Shown: positions 7,747 to 17,362 of the stretch, piece by piece
How positions within the stretch are numbered: the stretch's first letter is position 1
Layout: every line of letters begins with the position of its first letter
Origin: a virus
Length of the DNA stretch: 21,118 nt
IMG/VR virus record: IMGVR_UViG_3300034106_004772
Coordinates: 1-21,118 of that record
Reading direction: 5' to 3' (one strand)
Translations under genes and position numbers: made by a program
Notes under the pieces: model-generated
Told to the model about the DNA's origin: nothing
The model's database searches: none
What the model saw: only the letters and a program-made list of their open reading frames with translations

Positions 7747-10700
7747 ATGGCTATTAATGTTATAAAATTACAAACTAGTAATAATATATTACAAGGTTCA
7801 GAAACTAATCTTGTAGCAACAACTAACCAAACTAGAAATTTTGGAGTAGAAGGTGACTACGTTGAGATGAATGTATATGATCCTTTAGATAATTTTTTAT
7901 ATCAAGCTAGCCCATTCTATGGTTATAAAATACCAGGAACTTATCAAGCAAACTCAGAAGGAACTTTCACTCAAGAATTAGAATTTTTACCTGAGAATGA
8001 CTCTGTATCTTTAGGATTCTCATATGGTGTGTATAAGATGGAATATAACATCTTACGCCCTAAAATTATTAATACTTCCAATAAAATTTTCTTTATAAAA
8101 GAAATTTCAGCGGATAGAACTGAAATTAGATTATCAACAAATAGTGTATCAAATACAGCATTAACTGATGGTACATTAGCTTTTATTAATGAAAACCAAG
8201 ATCTAGGATATTTTAAAGAATTCTATATTAATTTTGGTCAAGGTAATTTACAACCAGCTATTAACATAGCTTTAGATCAGAATACTACTCCATCTAGTAT
8301 ATTGGTTAAATTACTTAACCCATTACCTTTAAATATAGCTGTTAATGCTTTAGCTTCTGTAGCTGAAAAAATATCTAATAGTCAATCTTATCAAGTTGAT
8401 ATAACACCAGATCCAGTTATTATCACTTATCCATCTTTACGTGGACCTAATTTTGATCTTGAATTAGATAATACTAGAGTAAATCCAACTGAATATTATA
8501 ATTTAAGTGGATTAACTACTTCTAAAGCAAGTGTTAATTCTAACTTACAATCTTTACTTGGAATAATAAGTTCATCTCAGTTTCAAATAAATGTTGACTA
8601 TACTGATTATAGTAATTTTATTCATTACTCTTCAGCTCAACAAAGATTAGATGGATTTAAATATAAATTAACACAAATTGAAGATTACACTGCAGCTAGT
8701 GCTTCTGCTGCTACTGGTGGTAATACAACAACTCAATTAGACGCTCAAAACTATCAATATAAAATAGATGGTGTTATACAAGGATTTGATGGATATGAGA
8801 AATTCTTATATTATGAGTCTAGTTCATATGCTTGGCCTAAAACAACATCAACTAAACCTTACATAAACGCATCTACATCATCTGTAGCTGCTTTTAATTT
8901 CTATACTAGTCAATCTATTATTTCTTCAGATTATGATAATAGAAACCAAGACTATTTAATATATGCTTTACCAACATACGTAAATGAAAATTCTGGTAAC
9001 CAAGAATTATTTAGATTCATTGGTTCTATAGGAACCATGTTTGATGAAGTTTGGTTATATACTAAGGCAATAACTGATCTATATAAAAGTAGAAATGCTT
9101 TAGACCAAGGTATTTCTAAAGATTTAGTGTACTATGCTCTTCAATCAATGGGTATAAATGTATACACTGATGAAGATGGTACTGATGTATTTCAATACTT
9201 GTATGGTGTAAATCCTGATGGTACTTATCTACCTAACACAGGCTCATACCAAACCGCGATCACTGCTTCTCAGTATCAAATATCTGGTCAAGACCAACAA
9301 AAAGGAATTTATAAACGTTTATATTCAAACTTACCTTTATTACTTAAATCTAAAGGTACAACTCGTTTTATTCAATATTTGAATACTATATTTGGTATTC
9401 CACCAACAATCATGTCTTATCTTGAGTATGGTGGTGTTGACAAAACTGAATCTACATCTGAATATGAATATGATAGATTCACTTATACTTTACAATTATC
9501 AGGATCAAGCGCTGTAAGTATACCTTGGAATTATACATCTCAAAGTTTATCTAGAACAGGATATAGTGATATAGCTCCTAATGGTATTGAGTTTAGATTT
9601 AAAGCTTCACCAAGCTACTCTACTACTCAATCATTATTCCATAATGGATCTAACTATAATTTACATTTATTATACACTAACACTGGCTCAGCTAATTCTA
9701 TATACTCAGGCAGTGTAGGTAAATTTGGATATTTACAATTTAACTTAGGTTCAACTTCTGTTACAACACCTACTGTACCTGTGTTTATGACAGGATCAAC
9801 AGGTGAAAACAGTTGGTATAGTGTATTAGTACAAAGAACAAATCCAGATCTAAGAATAGGTGATGTAAGCACATCTCAAACATACAATGTTTATATTAAA
9901 AATAACGTTTGGGGAGAAGTAGGACATGTAGCAAGTGCTAGTTTAACTACAACAACTCAAAATAGTTCTTGGTACACTAATGGAACAACACTTACTTTCG
10001 GTAGTGGTTCTTACCCATTTAGTGGATCAATTCAAGAAACAAGATTATGGTCTAATTTCTTATCTGAATCAGCATTTGACTCACATGTTTTAAATCCTGA
10101 ATCATATGAAAGTAACTATACATCTTCAGCTTATAATGATTTAGCTGCTAGATTTACTTTAGGTAACAACTTATACACTTATAATCATAGTGTAACTACA
10201 ACTGTTGCTTCAACAGCTCCAAACCAAGTAATTCAAAAGTGGACAGCTTCATTTAGTAATTTTGCTAATAAAAATAACTACACATCCTTTGTAGAAACAT
10301 ATTATGCTGATGTCGCTAACTCAGGATATGCTAACCCAGTTACTGATAAAGTTAGAATTGTAAGCAGTAGTTTATATGGTACTCAATTATTACCTAATAA
10401 GAGTATTGAACTACAACCTATACTTCCAACATCAAAAGATATACATTTATTAGATGCTGGTTTATCACCTCAAGATGAAATCAATAAAGACATCATCGCT
10501 CAATTAGGTTCAACTTATACTATTGATGAATTTATAGGTGACCCAACAGGTAAAGGATATGATGAGTTAGCTGATTTAAGAACTGAGTACTTTAGAAAGT
10601 ATGTGAATGAATTCAATTATAAAGATTTTATAAATCTAATTGAATACTTCCATAACTCATTATTCAGAACATTAAAAGATTTCACACCAGCTAGAACTAA

Positions 10701-12615
10701 TGTTGCTACAGGTATTATTATAAAACCACACTTACTTGAAAGACCAAGTGTTGATATACCTGCTCCTCAAGTAGCTAGACATAATAACCAAAGTGGTTCT
10801 ATTGATACTTTATTTATTACAGCTAGTAATGGTGGTGGATATAGTCAATCACTTTATAACATAACCTATAATACAAATCTTGGCCCTACAACTATAATAT
10901 CAGATGCTAGAGATTTCTTTACAGGTGAGTTACCTTCATCATCTATTTTCATACATGATGATTTTGATATAGCTAACTTTAATCCATTTGCTGTTGGATT
11001 TGAGTCAGATAATACAAGTTCATATTCTGAAAGTATTTGGAATGTAAATTACAATCCATTATTAAATAATGTTGAGTTAAATCAAACTTCTAGTAAAAGA
11101 AAATCATTAACAGTATTAGAAAATCTTACTAATGTAACTCAAAGTTTACAATATCAAGATTTTACAGACTCATATCAACGCCATATAAGACCAAGATATG
11201 AAGGTTCAACTACAACAAGTACATTATATAATGTATTCTCAAATGGTGATACTACATTTGGTAAAACAGCAGCCATTGATAAAAATACAAGACAATTTGC
11301 TTTCTTTAGTGAAATAGTAGCTTCAGGATCTGATTTATTATCAATGCCTGAACGTAGTAATGTTTACATTAAGTATTTGATTGATGAAACAGGTTCATTG
11401 ACTGAGTTAACAAAACGTAACTACGAATTACTAACTGAAGATCAAAAATATAATTTATACCAAGTACAAAGTATTTTCAAGACTGAAGATACAATTAATA
11501 TTGGTTTATTTGATAATCAAAATCCAACTAAACAACAGTTATTAGATGGTAATAAGCATATATTTGCTGGTGGGTTTAGATTTTCTCCTGTATTATGGAG
11601 AAGAACTGATTCAGCTGCTTTAACTTATAATTTAGTAAAACCTAAATTAATTAGGGTAACAACACAACAAAGTGGTGGATCAACTACTCCTCCTTATTTG
11701 TTAGGTGATTTTAGTTACACACTCAACTCTACAATAGATCCTAATACTGATTTTAGATTATTCCAAGTCACTGTTAATTATATTGGAGCTACACCATTAG
11801 TTGATAATATAAATGTAGGTGTTATTATACAATATGCTTATGGAGGTTCAAGTTATAATTTTGCTGGATTTCGAGTTCCTATAAATGGGCGAGAAGGACA
11901 AACTCAAAATTCATTCACTTATGACACTCAAAGAATAGGTGATACACTTGTAATAACATCTGGTCTTGGTCCAATAACTTATCAACCAGGTGGAGGAACA
12001 GGTACAGGTGGAACAAGTACTTATAATACTTTTATAAGTTCATCTCTTGAAGCAACTGATCAAGGACATTTTAGAGTACATGTTAGTCAATCAAATATAT
12101 TAATAGCTCCAAAAGTTATGTCTGAATTTTACTATGGAGTTGTTAGTGGTAGTTACACTAGTGATGGATTTTATTTTAATGGTGTAGATGGTGGTTCACC
12201 TGTTTATGGTGAGGCTGATTATCCATTTATTTTGCATCCTGGTGACTTGATTAGATTATATAATACTGGATCATCAGCTCAAGGTTTCTCAATTTTAGAA
12301 GAATATGAGATAACTAGTATTCATACCCCAACATCTACTAATGATTCAATGTCATTCTCATTAAATAAAAATATTGACTTAGGTACAATCCAAGCATTTT
12401 CAGCTAATAGTTTAACAGGTAGTATTAAACGATATATCATTAGTAGAAAAATACCTGATGAAACTAATATTGTAATTGATTACCAAAAACGTGATGGTCA
12501 AACATCAGCTGGAGTTGTTAAAAATACTAATTTAGCTTCTGATATTGATGCTAAGATGGCTAACATAGTAAGTGACTTGAAGAGTAAGATATTTAGTACA
12601 GTTCTCATTCCATAA
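7747..12615 (+). CDS. Giant baseplate/tail-fiber protein with gpI/gp7-like core and LamG-like domain
   Basis: 1622 residues, the largest gene here. The N-terminal ~400 residues are beta-rich. At about 416-565 a helical region (FRFIGSIGTMFDEVWLYTKA, then LPLLLKSKGTTRFI and FGIPPTIMSYLEYGG) resembles the tail-protein I-type domain of contractile tails, with its L-P-x-x-x-x-K-G-T signature. At about 610-785 a LamG/concanavalin-like sandwich is suggested by GIEFRFKASP, WYSVLVQR, FSGSIQETRLW and a following HVLNPESY. At about 900-1000 a helical segment includes EYFRKYVNEF, FRTLKDFTPARTNVATG and IIIKPHLLER. The C-terminal 600 residues are beta-rich and could bind a receptor. The position after gp25 and gp6 matches that of T4 gp7 or Afp12-type proteins. 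It probably links the wedge to fibers and may bind glycans. Domain limits are approximate. Confidence 0.72.
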   Translation: MAINVIKLQTSNNILQGSETNLVATTNQTRNFGVEGDYVEMNVYDPLDNFLYQASPFYGYKIPGTYQANSEGTFTQELEFLPENDSVSLGFSYGVYKMEYNILRPKIINTSNKIFFIKEISADRTEIRLSTNSVSNTALTDGTLAFINENQDLGYFKEFYINFGQGNLQPAINIALDQNTTPSSILVKLLNPLPLNIAVNALASVAEKISNSQSYQVDITPDPVIITYPSLRGPNFDLELDNTRVNPTEYYNLSGLTTSKASVNSNLQSLLGIISSSQFQINVDYTDYSNFIHYSSAQQRLDGFKYKLTQIEDYTAASASAATGGNTTTQLDAQNYQYKIDGVIQGFDGYEKFLYYESSSYAWPKTTSTKPYINASTSSVAAFNFYTSQSIISSDYDNRNQDYLIYALPTYVNENSGNQELFRFIGSIGTMFDEVWLYTKAITDLYKSRNALDQGISKDLVYYALQSMGINVYTDEDGTDVFQYLYGVNPDGTYLPNTGSYQTAITASQYQISGQDQQKGIYKRLYSNLPLLLKSKGTTRFIQYLNTIFGIPPTIMSYLEYGGVDKTESTSEYEYDRFTYTLQLSGSSAVSIPWNYTSQSLSRTGYSDIAPNGIEFRFKASPSYSTTQSLFHNGSNYNLHLLYTNTGSANSIYSGSVGKFGYLQFNLGSTSVTTPTVPVFMTGSTGENSWYSVLVQRTNPDLRIGDVSTSQTYNVYIKNNVWGEVGHVASASLTTTTQNSSWYTNGTTLTFGSGSYPFSGSIQETRLWSNFLSESAFDSHVLNPESYESNYTSSAYNDLAARFTLGNNLYTYNHSVTTTVASTAPNQVIQKWTASFSNFANKNNYTSFVETYYADVANSGYANPVTDKVRIVSSSLYGTQLLPNKSIELQPILPTSKDIHLLDAGLSPQDEINKDIIAQLGSTYTIDEFIGDPTGKGYDELADLRTEYFRKYVNEFNYKDFINLIEYFHNSLFRTLKDFTPARTNVATGIIIKPHLLERPSVDIPAPQVARHNNQSGSIDTLFITASNGGGYSQSLYNITYNTNLGPTTIISDARDFFTGELPSSSIFIHDDFDIANFNPFAVGFESDNTSSYSESIWNVNYNPLLNNVELNQTSSKRKSLTVLENLTNVTQSLQYQDFTDSYQRHIRPRYEGSTTTSTLYNVFSNGDTTFGKTAAIDKNTRQFAFFSEIVASGSDLLSMPERSNVYIKYLIDETGSLTELTKRNYELLTEDQKYNLYQVQSIFKTEDTINIGLFDNQNPTKQQLLDGNKHIFAGGFRFSPVLWRRTDSAALTYNLVKPKLIRVTTQQSGGSTTPPYLLGDFSYTLNSTIDPNTDFRLFQVTVNYIGATPLVDNINVGVIIQYAYGGSSYNFAGFRVPINGREGQTQNSFTYDTQRIGDTLVITSGLGPITYQPGGGTGTGGTSTYNTFISSSLEATDQGHFRVHVSQSNILIAPKVMSEFYYGVVSGSYTSDGFYFNGVDGGSPVYGEADYPFILHPGDLIRLYNTGSSAQGFSILEEYEITSIHTPTSTNDSMSFSLNKNIDLGTIQAFSANSLTGSIKRYIISRKIPDETNIVIDYQKRDGQTSAGVVKNTNLASDIDAKMANIVSDLKSKIFSTVLIP

Positions 12616-12617
12616 TA

Positions 12618-12625
12618 TATTTATA
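12618..12625 (+). promoter_or_regulatory. TATTTATA intergenic motif, copy 3
   Basis: Exact TATTTATA inside a 14-mer ATATTTATATAAAA (12617-12630) that recurs identically at 17342-17355. It contains the perfect palindrome TTTATATAAA (12620-12629). It lies in the 26-nt gap after the giant tail gene and ends 16 nt before the ATG at 12642. Confidence 0.42.
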
Positions 12626-12641
12626 TAAAACACATTAAAAG

Positions 12642-13310
12642 ATGTCATTTTTAAACAACCAATTAGTAACGATTGATGCCGTATTAACAAAGAAGGGTCG
12701 CGAATTGATGGCTCGTAACGACGGATCATTTCAGATTACACAATTTGCATTAGCTGATGATGAGATTGATTATACTCTATATAATCCTAGTCACCCATCT
12801 GGTTCAGCTTTCTTTGGTGAAGCAATTGAAAAAATGCCTTTATTACAGGCGTTCACTGATGAAACACAAAACTTAAAATATAAGTTAGTAACTTTACCAC
12901 GTGGTACTTCAAAACTACCAGTATTAAATCTTGGTTATACAACTGTGACATTACGTCAGTCAGCTGCTTTAACTATCACTCCTCAAACATTAAACTACTT
13001 AGGTGCTGTTTCAACATTTGAACCATCTGGTTATTTAGTAACTGTGGGAGATTCAAGATTCTTAAGTACATTTACAGGTGCAGGTATTGATACAACTTCA
13101 TTAGCTACAAATACAACTGTTCCAAATGCTAGTGGAGCTAGTTTATCAGTAAGCCAAATTGGTACTTCATTTAGTTTAATTGCAACAACAATTAATACAT
13201 TATTTGGTACTTCAGCCTTACCAGGAGCTACTATCACAACTACAATAACAGCTATTGGTAGAGATAGTGGTGCTAGAATTACTATACCTTTAACTATAAT
13301 TAAAACCTAA
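12642..13310 (+). CDS. Conserved phage virion protein with Ig-like C-terminal region
   Basis: 222 residues. The N-terminal ~105 residues (VLTKKGRELMARNDGSFQIT, then FALADDEIDYTLYNPSHPSG, then an AIEKMPLLQAF segment) match, from memory, a conserved structural protein found in many environmental T4-like and related tailed phages. The C-terminal ~110 residues are Ser/Thr-rich beta strands typical of an Ig-like fold. The gene follows the giant tail gene and precedes three more virion proteins, so a fiber or collar attachment role is plausible. The enzymatic look of the TKKGREL segment is not supported by any catalytic motif. Start at the first ATG after a 26-nt gap holding the TATTTATA motif. Virion assignment moderately sure, exact role unknown. 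Confidence 0.62.
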   Translation: MSFLNNQLVTIDAVLTKKGRELMARNDGSFQITQFALADDEIDYTLYNPSHPSGSAFFGEAIEKMPLLQAFTDETQNLKYKLVTLPRGTSKLPVLNLGYTTVTLRQSAALTITPQTLNYLGAVSTFEPSGYLVTVGDSRFLSTFTGAGIDTTSLATNTTVPNASGASLSVSQIGTSFSLIATTINTLFGTSALPGATITTTITAIGRDSGARITIPLTIIKT

Positions 13311-13317
13311 TTAATAT

Positions 13318-14352
13318 ATGTCATTTACAGCTTTTAGTCCTGATGATTCAGTGATAAGTTCAGATGCTTCCATTGCTCCAATGTGGAGCGGAGATGTGAC
13401 TACATTAACTGCTCTTTACTCAAGTTCAGTTCAAGAATCTTCAGCACCAGGAAAATTTTATTTAGATGTTTATCAAACTGGTTCATCTAATGCAGATGCT
13501 GAAGTTCAATTTTCTGTAGCCTATGGACATATAAGTGGTTCAGGTTCAGCTTATTTTAATCCTTCTGTTCCTGATAAGACACCAACAAGAGATATCTATG
13601 GTCAATTTAGAACATTGATCTATGGAGATGAAAATACATCTTTCTCATTTGGTTCATCAACAAATGTGTCTAAAGACATTGTTGTATTATCAGTTAATAG
13701 AGCTCAATTTAAAGAATCATTTAATCCAGGTTCATTAACATTAACATTAGCTAGTGGAGGTAATACTCTTAAATTAACTGATGATTCTACTGTAACAACT
13801 TCTGCTACTTATATTGGTACATCTCGTGTTTACCAATTATTAAGTGGATCTTATAACAGTGTTTATTCTTCAGCTTACACAGTTAGTGGTTCTTATGGTA
13901 TTGTAATTCCTGATGAAGGATTAATCATATTAAACCCAAGAGCTTTAGCTTTATCAGCTGGTGCTTTAGGAGGTTTAGGTGTGACTTGGAATGAAGATAG
14001 TTCAAATACTGTAGCTTCAGCTAACCCATCTTACAACTACAATAACAGGATAGTTTATAATTTAATAAACTCAGGAGCTGGTTTCCGTTTACAAAACTAC
14101 GAAACAATTTCATCTCGTTATTTCTTTGTACGTGTTAAAAACGCTGAAAACAACTACACAACAAACCCAACTGTAATTGATTCAAATGGTAACTTATTAT
14201 ACACATCATTAATTTACAACCCACAAACATTTATAACAACAGTTGGTATGTATAATGATGCTGGTGATTTAGTTGCTGTAGCAAAATTAAATAAACCATT
14301 AGTAAAAGATTTTACTAAAGAATTACTGTTAAGAGTTAAATTAGATTTCTAA
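13318..14352 (+). CDS. Virion structural protein carrying a TVGxYND module
   Basis: 344 residues, beta-rich with many Ser/Thr/Gly/Tyr and only a few charged clusters, as in phage tail-surface proteins. The opening ([20 protein letters not shown]) and the middle ([20 protein letters not shown]) look like conserved features of environmental phage structural proteins. The last 38 residues begin [18 protein letters not shown] and end in a short beta strand. The same module occurs at residues 90-107 of the protein at 15661 ([18 protein letters not shown]). That makes the two genes partial paralogues and suggests a shared docking site on the tail. Starts 7 nt after the previous stop. No enzyme motif seen. 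Confidence 0.62.
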   Translation: MSFTAFSPDDSVISSDASIAPMWSGDVTTLTALYSSSVQESSAPGKFYLDVYQTGSSNADAEVQFSVAYGHISGSGSAYFNPSVPDKTPTRDIYGQFRTLIYGDENTSFSFGSSTNVSKDIVVLSVNRAQFKESFNPGSLTLTLASGGNTLKLTDDSTVTTSATYIGTSRVYQLLSGSYNSVYSSAYTVSGSYGIVIPDEGLIILNPRALALSAGALGGLGVTWNEDSSNTVASANPSYNYNNRIVYNLINSGAGFRLQNYETISSRYFFVRVKNAENNYTTNPTVIDSNGNLLYTSLIYNPQTFITTVGMYNDAGDLVAVAKLNKPLVKDFTKELLLRVKLDF

Positions 14353-14362
14353 TGTTCCGCCA

Positions 14363-15640
14363 ATGTCAGCATTTAAACGAATTAACGTATCAGACTATTT
14401 TGTAGTACCTTATACAGCCAATAAAAGCTGGGATATTAGGTCTGGGTCTTTAGCTGACAATCAAATAACTGTAAACGCAGGAGTTAAGTTTACTAGTTCG
14501 CTATTTGATCCCTACAATGAACTTGAAACTAACGGTCAATATGATCGTTTGGTTTATGACATGGTAAACGCTACTTATTACCCTAGATTTCTTCCAGGGT
14601 ATGTAAATACTAGTTCAATGCAAGGTACTATCTTTAATGATGGTACCTTGTCTACATCTTCTTATAATGACGGAATTGTTAATTTAGGTAATTTAGATAC
14701 TGTAAGATATTTTCCAACAGGAAATGGATCATTAATTTACGCTATTAATTTTCCACGTCAATTAACTGGTGATAAAATTTTACCAACAACATTTGAATTA
14801 TCATATGTGAGTGCATCTGCTGATTATAAAATATATGATGATGGAAATTATAACTTATTTTACAGCGGTAGTGATGTTAGTTCTTCTATTGGAACAGTAT
14901 TATCTCAGAGTTCATATGTAGGTAATGTGTTTTATGAGCAAAATATAGCCATATTAAGTATAATTCCTAATGGATTTATGCCTACGCCAACACCAACCCC
15001 TACTCCAACCCCAACTCCAACTGGAACACCAACACCTACTCCTACAGCTACTAATACACCAACTCCAACCCCTACACCAACTAATACTGCTACTCCTACA
15101 GTAACACCAACACCAACTAATACTTTTACTCCTACTCCAACACCAACAAATACCATTACACCAACCCCAACTAATACTTTCACTCCAACACCAACACCAA
15201 CTAACACACCAACCCCTACACCAACACCTACTCCGACACCAACACCAACTCCAACTCCTACTCCAACAACACCAACATCTATTTGGACAATTAGAAACTT
15301 TAACTGTGGATTTGGAACAATTAATGATGTTGGTATTAATGGTGACTTTATGGGCTCATTAAGTGGTCCTTCAAACTTCCCATTAACATCAACTTTATAT
15401 GGACTTAAGTATAGTCCAAGTAGTATAAACTATGGTGGTTCAAATACAATTCAACTTAATGTAACTACTAATTTACCAGGTACAGGAAACTGTGGTATAT
15501 TAAGAGTATATGTTAATAGTACTGTAGTTGGTGTATCATATTTCTCTTCAAATCCATTCCCACAAATAACAGGTATAGTAATTAATGCTGGTGATCAAGT
15601 TACAGTAGAAACAGATTGTGTGGCAGGAGCTTGTCCATAA
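14363..15640 (+). CDS. Modular adhesin-like tail protein with Pro-Thr linker
   Basis: 425 residues in three parts. Residues 1-206 are a beta-rich virion-type domain ([20 protein letters not shown], then [15 protein letters not shown], then [16 protein letters not shown]) that probably anchors the protein to the particle. Residues 207-305 are almost pure alternating Pro-Thr with occasional Ala, Asn, Val, Phe and Ile, expected to form an extended stiff stalk. Residues 306-425 are a separate small beta-rich domain with four cysteines ([18 protein letters not shown] at the end) that could be the binding head. The predicted role is presentation of a receptor-binding or surface-adhesion domain away from the baseplate. 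The head was not matched to any family. Start at 14363; an earlier ATG at 14352 is out of frame and hits a stop. Confidence 0.65.
   Translation: MSAFKRINVSDYFVVPYTANKSWDIRSGSLADNQITVNAGVKFTSSLFDPYNELETNGQYDRLVYDMVNATYYPRFLPGYVNTSSMQGTIFNDGTLSTSSYNDGIVNLGNLDTVRYFPTGNGSLIYAINFPRQLTGDKILPTTFELSYVSASADYKIYDDGNYNLFYSGSDVSSSIGTVLSQSSYVGNVFYEQNIAILSIIPNGFMPTPTPTPTPTPTPTGTPTPTPTATNTPTPTPTPTNTATPTVTPTPTNTFTPTPTPTNTITPTPTNTFTPTPTPTNTPTPTPTPTPTPTPTPTPTPTTPTSIWTIRNFNCGFGTINDVGINGDFMGSLSGPSNFPLTSTLYGLKYSPSSINYGGSNTIQLNVTTNLPGTGNCGILRVYVNSTVVGVSYFSSNPFPQITGIVINAGDQVTVETDCVAGACP
14981..15277 (+). repeat. Pro-Thr coding repeat block, first fiber gene
   Basis: 99 codons of Pro/Thr dipeptide repeats, with a 6-bp protein period in which a Thr occurs nearly every second residue. 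The plus strand is very G-poor. Codons alternate among CCA/CCT/CCC and ACA/ACT/ACC with no fixed order. Confidence 0.9.
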
Positions 15641-15660
15641 CATAAATTAAATAATAAGAG

Positions 15661-17340
15661 ATGATTAGAACTATAGTACCAAATTTCGATGTTAAGTTTA
15701 AAAACAACCATGTTGTTTATGAGACTTTCATCAAATGTACTATAAAGGACTATGAATTTAACACATCATATAACCCAACATTATTATCAGGTTCACAAGG
15801 TGTTATGACACCATATAGTTCATCTGATAGCGGAAGTGTAGTATATGTTACTCCACAGGATAGTTTTGGTATATTGAAAGATTTTGCTACTGGATCTATT
15901 TCTGGTTCAGAATTTTCACCGTATGTGTCAACAGTAGGTTTATATAATGACGCTCAAGATTTAATAGCGGTAGCTAAAATGGCAGAACCAATTCCTATTT
16001 CATCAAATACTGATCAAACATTTTTGATTAAGTGGGATTTGAACTATAACGATGGATTTTATCCAACTGCTACTCCTACCCCTACTCCAACTGCTACACC
16101 AACTCCAACCCCAACACCTACTGCTACTAATACACCAACACCAACAGCAACACCTACTGCTACAGCAACTCCAACTGCTACAGCAACACCTACTGCTACT
16201 CCAACTCCTCCACCACCAACTGATACGCCAACCCCTACTCCAACATTACCACCTACTAATACACCAACACCAACACCAACACCAACTCCAACCCCTACTA
16301 ATACTCCACCTCCACCTACTGACACACCAACTCCAACCCCAACTAGTACACCAACTAATACACCAACCCCTACACCAACTCCTAACCCATCAGGTAGTTT
16401 ATTCTTTGATGCGTCAACAGGTGTTGGTGGTTATAGTGTCACTGCTATTGATGTAAATGGTGTAACACCTACATTAACTAGTGGAACTAATGTTCCATTT
16501 AGTACTGATGGACATGGTTTTGCTACTAATCAAACTGGTAATAATGAAACTTTAAATATAACAATAGGTGGATTTACATTAAATGGATGTATTCAAGTTA
16601 CAGATAGTGGGGCGAATTATTATCAACAGAATGTGAGTGGAAATGGAACTATTTCCTTTACTGGTCTTGTAATAAACAATACAACAACAGTTCAGGTTGT
16701 ATTAGCTGATGGATCTTGTTCTTCATCTACCCCAACACCAACTCCAACTTCATCACCAACCAACACCCCAACCCCTACACCAACATCTCCGGCACCAACT
16801 AATACACCAACTCCAACTCCATTACCAACAGACACACCAACCCCAACTCCTGTGCCAACTAACACCCCAACACCTACACCAGTACCAACTGACACGCCAA
16901 CACCTACTCCAACCTCTCCTGCTCCAACAAATACACCTACACCAACCCCTGTACCTACTGACACACCAACACCAACACCTGCTCCTACTAATACACCAAC
17001 ACCAACACCTACATCTACACCGGTTGAGAATCAAGTACTTGTTTACACAAAATATAAAACTACTGCACCCACGGGAAATTTACAATTTAGTATAAATAAT
17101 GGAACATTTATCAATGCTGGTCCAGTGACAACCACATCTTGTACTTATAGTTTTGCAATTAGTGGATTAGAAATTGGAGATACAATTGATTTCAATAACA
17201 CATCAACATTTACAGTGGCAGGAAGTACATCAGTTTGTCCTGATGGGCCAGGTGGATTCAGTTGTGACTTTAGCTATTCTGTTTTATCATCAGGTCCACA
17301 AAATGTTTACATCACAGTGGATGGTTCTACCGCCTGTTAA
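15661..17340 (+). CDS. Two-linker modular adhesin-like tail protein
   Basis: 559 residues with five visible parts. Residues 1-134 are a virion anchor domain ([36 protein letters not shown]) sharing the TVGxYND module with the protein at 13318. Residues 135-243 are a Pro-Thr linker. Residues about 244-356 are a beta-rich domain ([20 protein letters not shown], then [10 protein letters not shown]) with two cysteines. Residues 357-454 are a second linker built of 10-residue units. Residues 455-559 are a third, different beta domain with cysteines ([25 protein letters not shown], and a Cys as the last residue). The likely role is a tail appendage carrying two binding domains on stalks. The neighbouring gene has the same plan with an unrelated head. 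Head functions unknown. Confidence 0.65.
   Translation: MIRTIVPNFDVKFKNNHVVYETFIKCTIKDYEFNTSYNPTLLSGSQGVMTPYSSSDSGSVVYVTPQDSFGILKDFATGSISGSEFSPYVSTVGLYNDAQDLIAVAKMAEPIPISSNTDQTFLIKWDLNYNDGFYPTATPTPTPTATPTPTPTPTATNTPTPTATPTATATPTATATPTATPTPPPPTDTPTPTPTLPPTNTPTPTPTPTPTPTNTPPPPTDTPTPTPTSTPTNTPTPTPTPNPSGSLFFDASTGVGGYSVTAIDVNGVTPTLTSGTNVPFSTDGHGFATNQTGNNETLNITIGGFTLNGCIQVTDSGANYYQQNVSGNGTISFTGLVINNTTTVQVVLADGSCSSSTPTPTPTSSPTNTPTPTPTSPAPTNTPTPTPLPTDTPTPTPVPTNTPTPTPVPTDTPTPTPTSPAPTNTPTPTPVPTDTPTPTPAPTNTPTPTPTSTPVENQVLVYTKYKTTAPTGNLQFSINNGTFINAGPVTTTSCTYSFAISGLEIGDTIDFNNTSTFTVAGSTSVCPDGPGGFSCDFSYSVLSSGPQNVYITVDGSTAC
16063..16389 (+). repeat. Pro-Thr coding repeat block, second fiber gene, linker 1
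   Basis: 109 codons dominated by Pro and Thr with interspersed Ala and Asn ([18 protein letters not shown]). It separates the anchor domain from the middle beta domain. Alternate frames and the reverse strand give long low-complexity open frames that are shadows. Confidence 0.9.
16729..17022 (+). repeat. Pro-Thr coding repeat block, linker 2, 30-bp units
   Basis: Eight copies of a 10-residue unit P-T-(N/D)-T-P-T-P-T-P-x can be read, with a three-residue SPA insert after unit 1 and again after unit 5. Each unit is 30 bp. No two are identical in DNA, because Pro and Thr third positions vary between copies. Confidence 0.88.
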
Positions 17341-17342
17341 AA

Positions 17343-17350
17343 TATTTATA
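17343..17350 (+). promoter_or_regulatory. TATTTATA intergenic motif, copy 4
   Basis: Exact TATTTATA directly after the stop at 17338-17340, within the same 14-mer (17342-17355) seen at 12617, including palindrome TTTATATAAA (17345-17354). It ends 12 nt before the ATG at 17363, at the junction of the structural and replication modules. Confidence 0.42.
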
Positions 17351-17362
17351 TAAAATAATGTT

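Noticed and set aside
14932-15207. Minus-strand open frame of alternating Val-Gly over the first Pro-Thr block
   Set aside because: It is the reverse complement of Pro-Thr coding. Low complexity removes stops on the other strand; there is no start context, and it lies wholly inside a real gene.
16059-16964. Minus-strand Val-Gly frames, and plus-strand Leu/Gln/His-rich frames, over the other two Pro-Thr blocks
   Set aside because: Shadow frames of the same repeats. Their length comes from base composition, and they contain no domain-like sequence.
14981-17022. Pro-Thr blocks as a CRISPR array or minisatellite
   Set aside because: No conserved repeat with unique spacers. The periodicity is codon-level and stays in frame within two coding genes.
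16729-17022. Pro-Thr stalk as a Bacteroidota O-glycosylation target modified by the nearby GT2
   Set aside because: The known motif needs Asp-Ser/Thr followed by a hydrophobic residue or Thr; here Asp-Thr is followed by Pro. There is no evidence of a link to the GT2.
7747-17340. Diversity-generating retroelement acting on the fiber-like genes
   Set aside because: No reverse transcriptase gene and no template/variable repeat pair were seen in the window.
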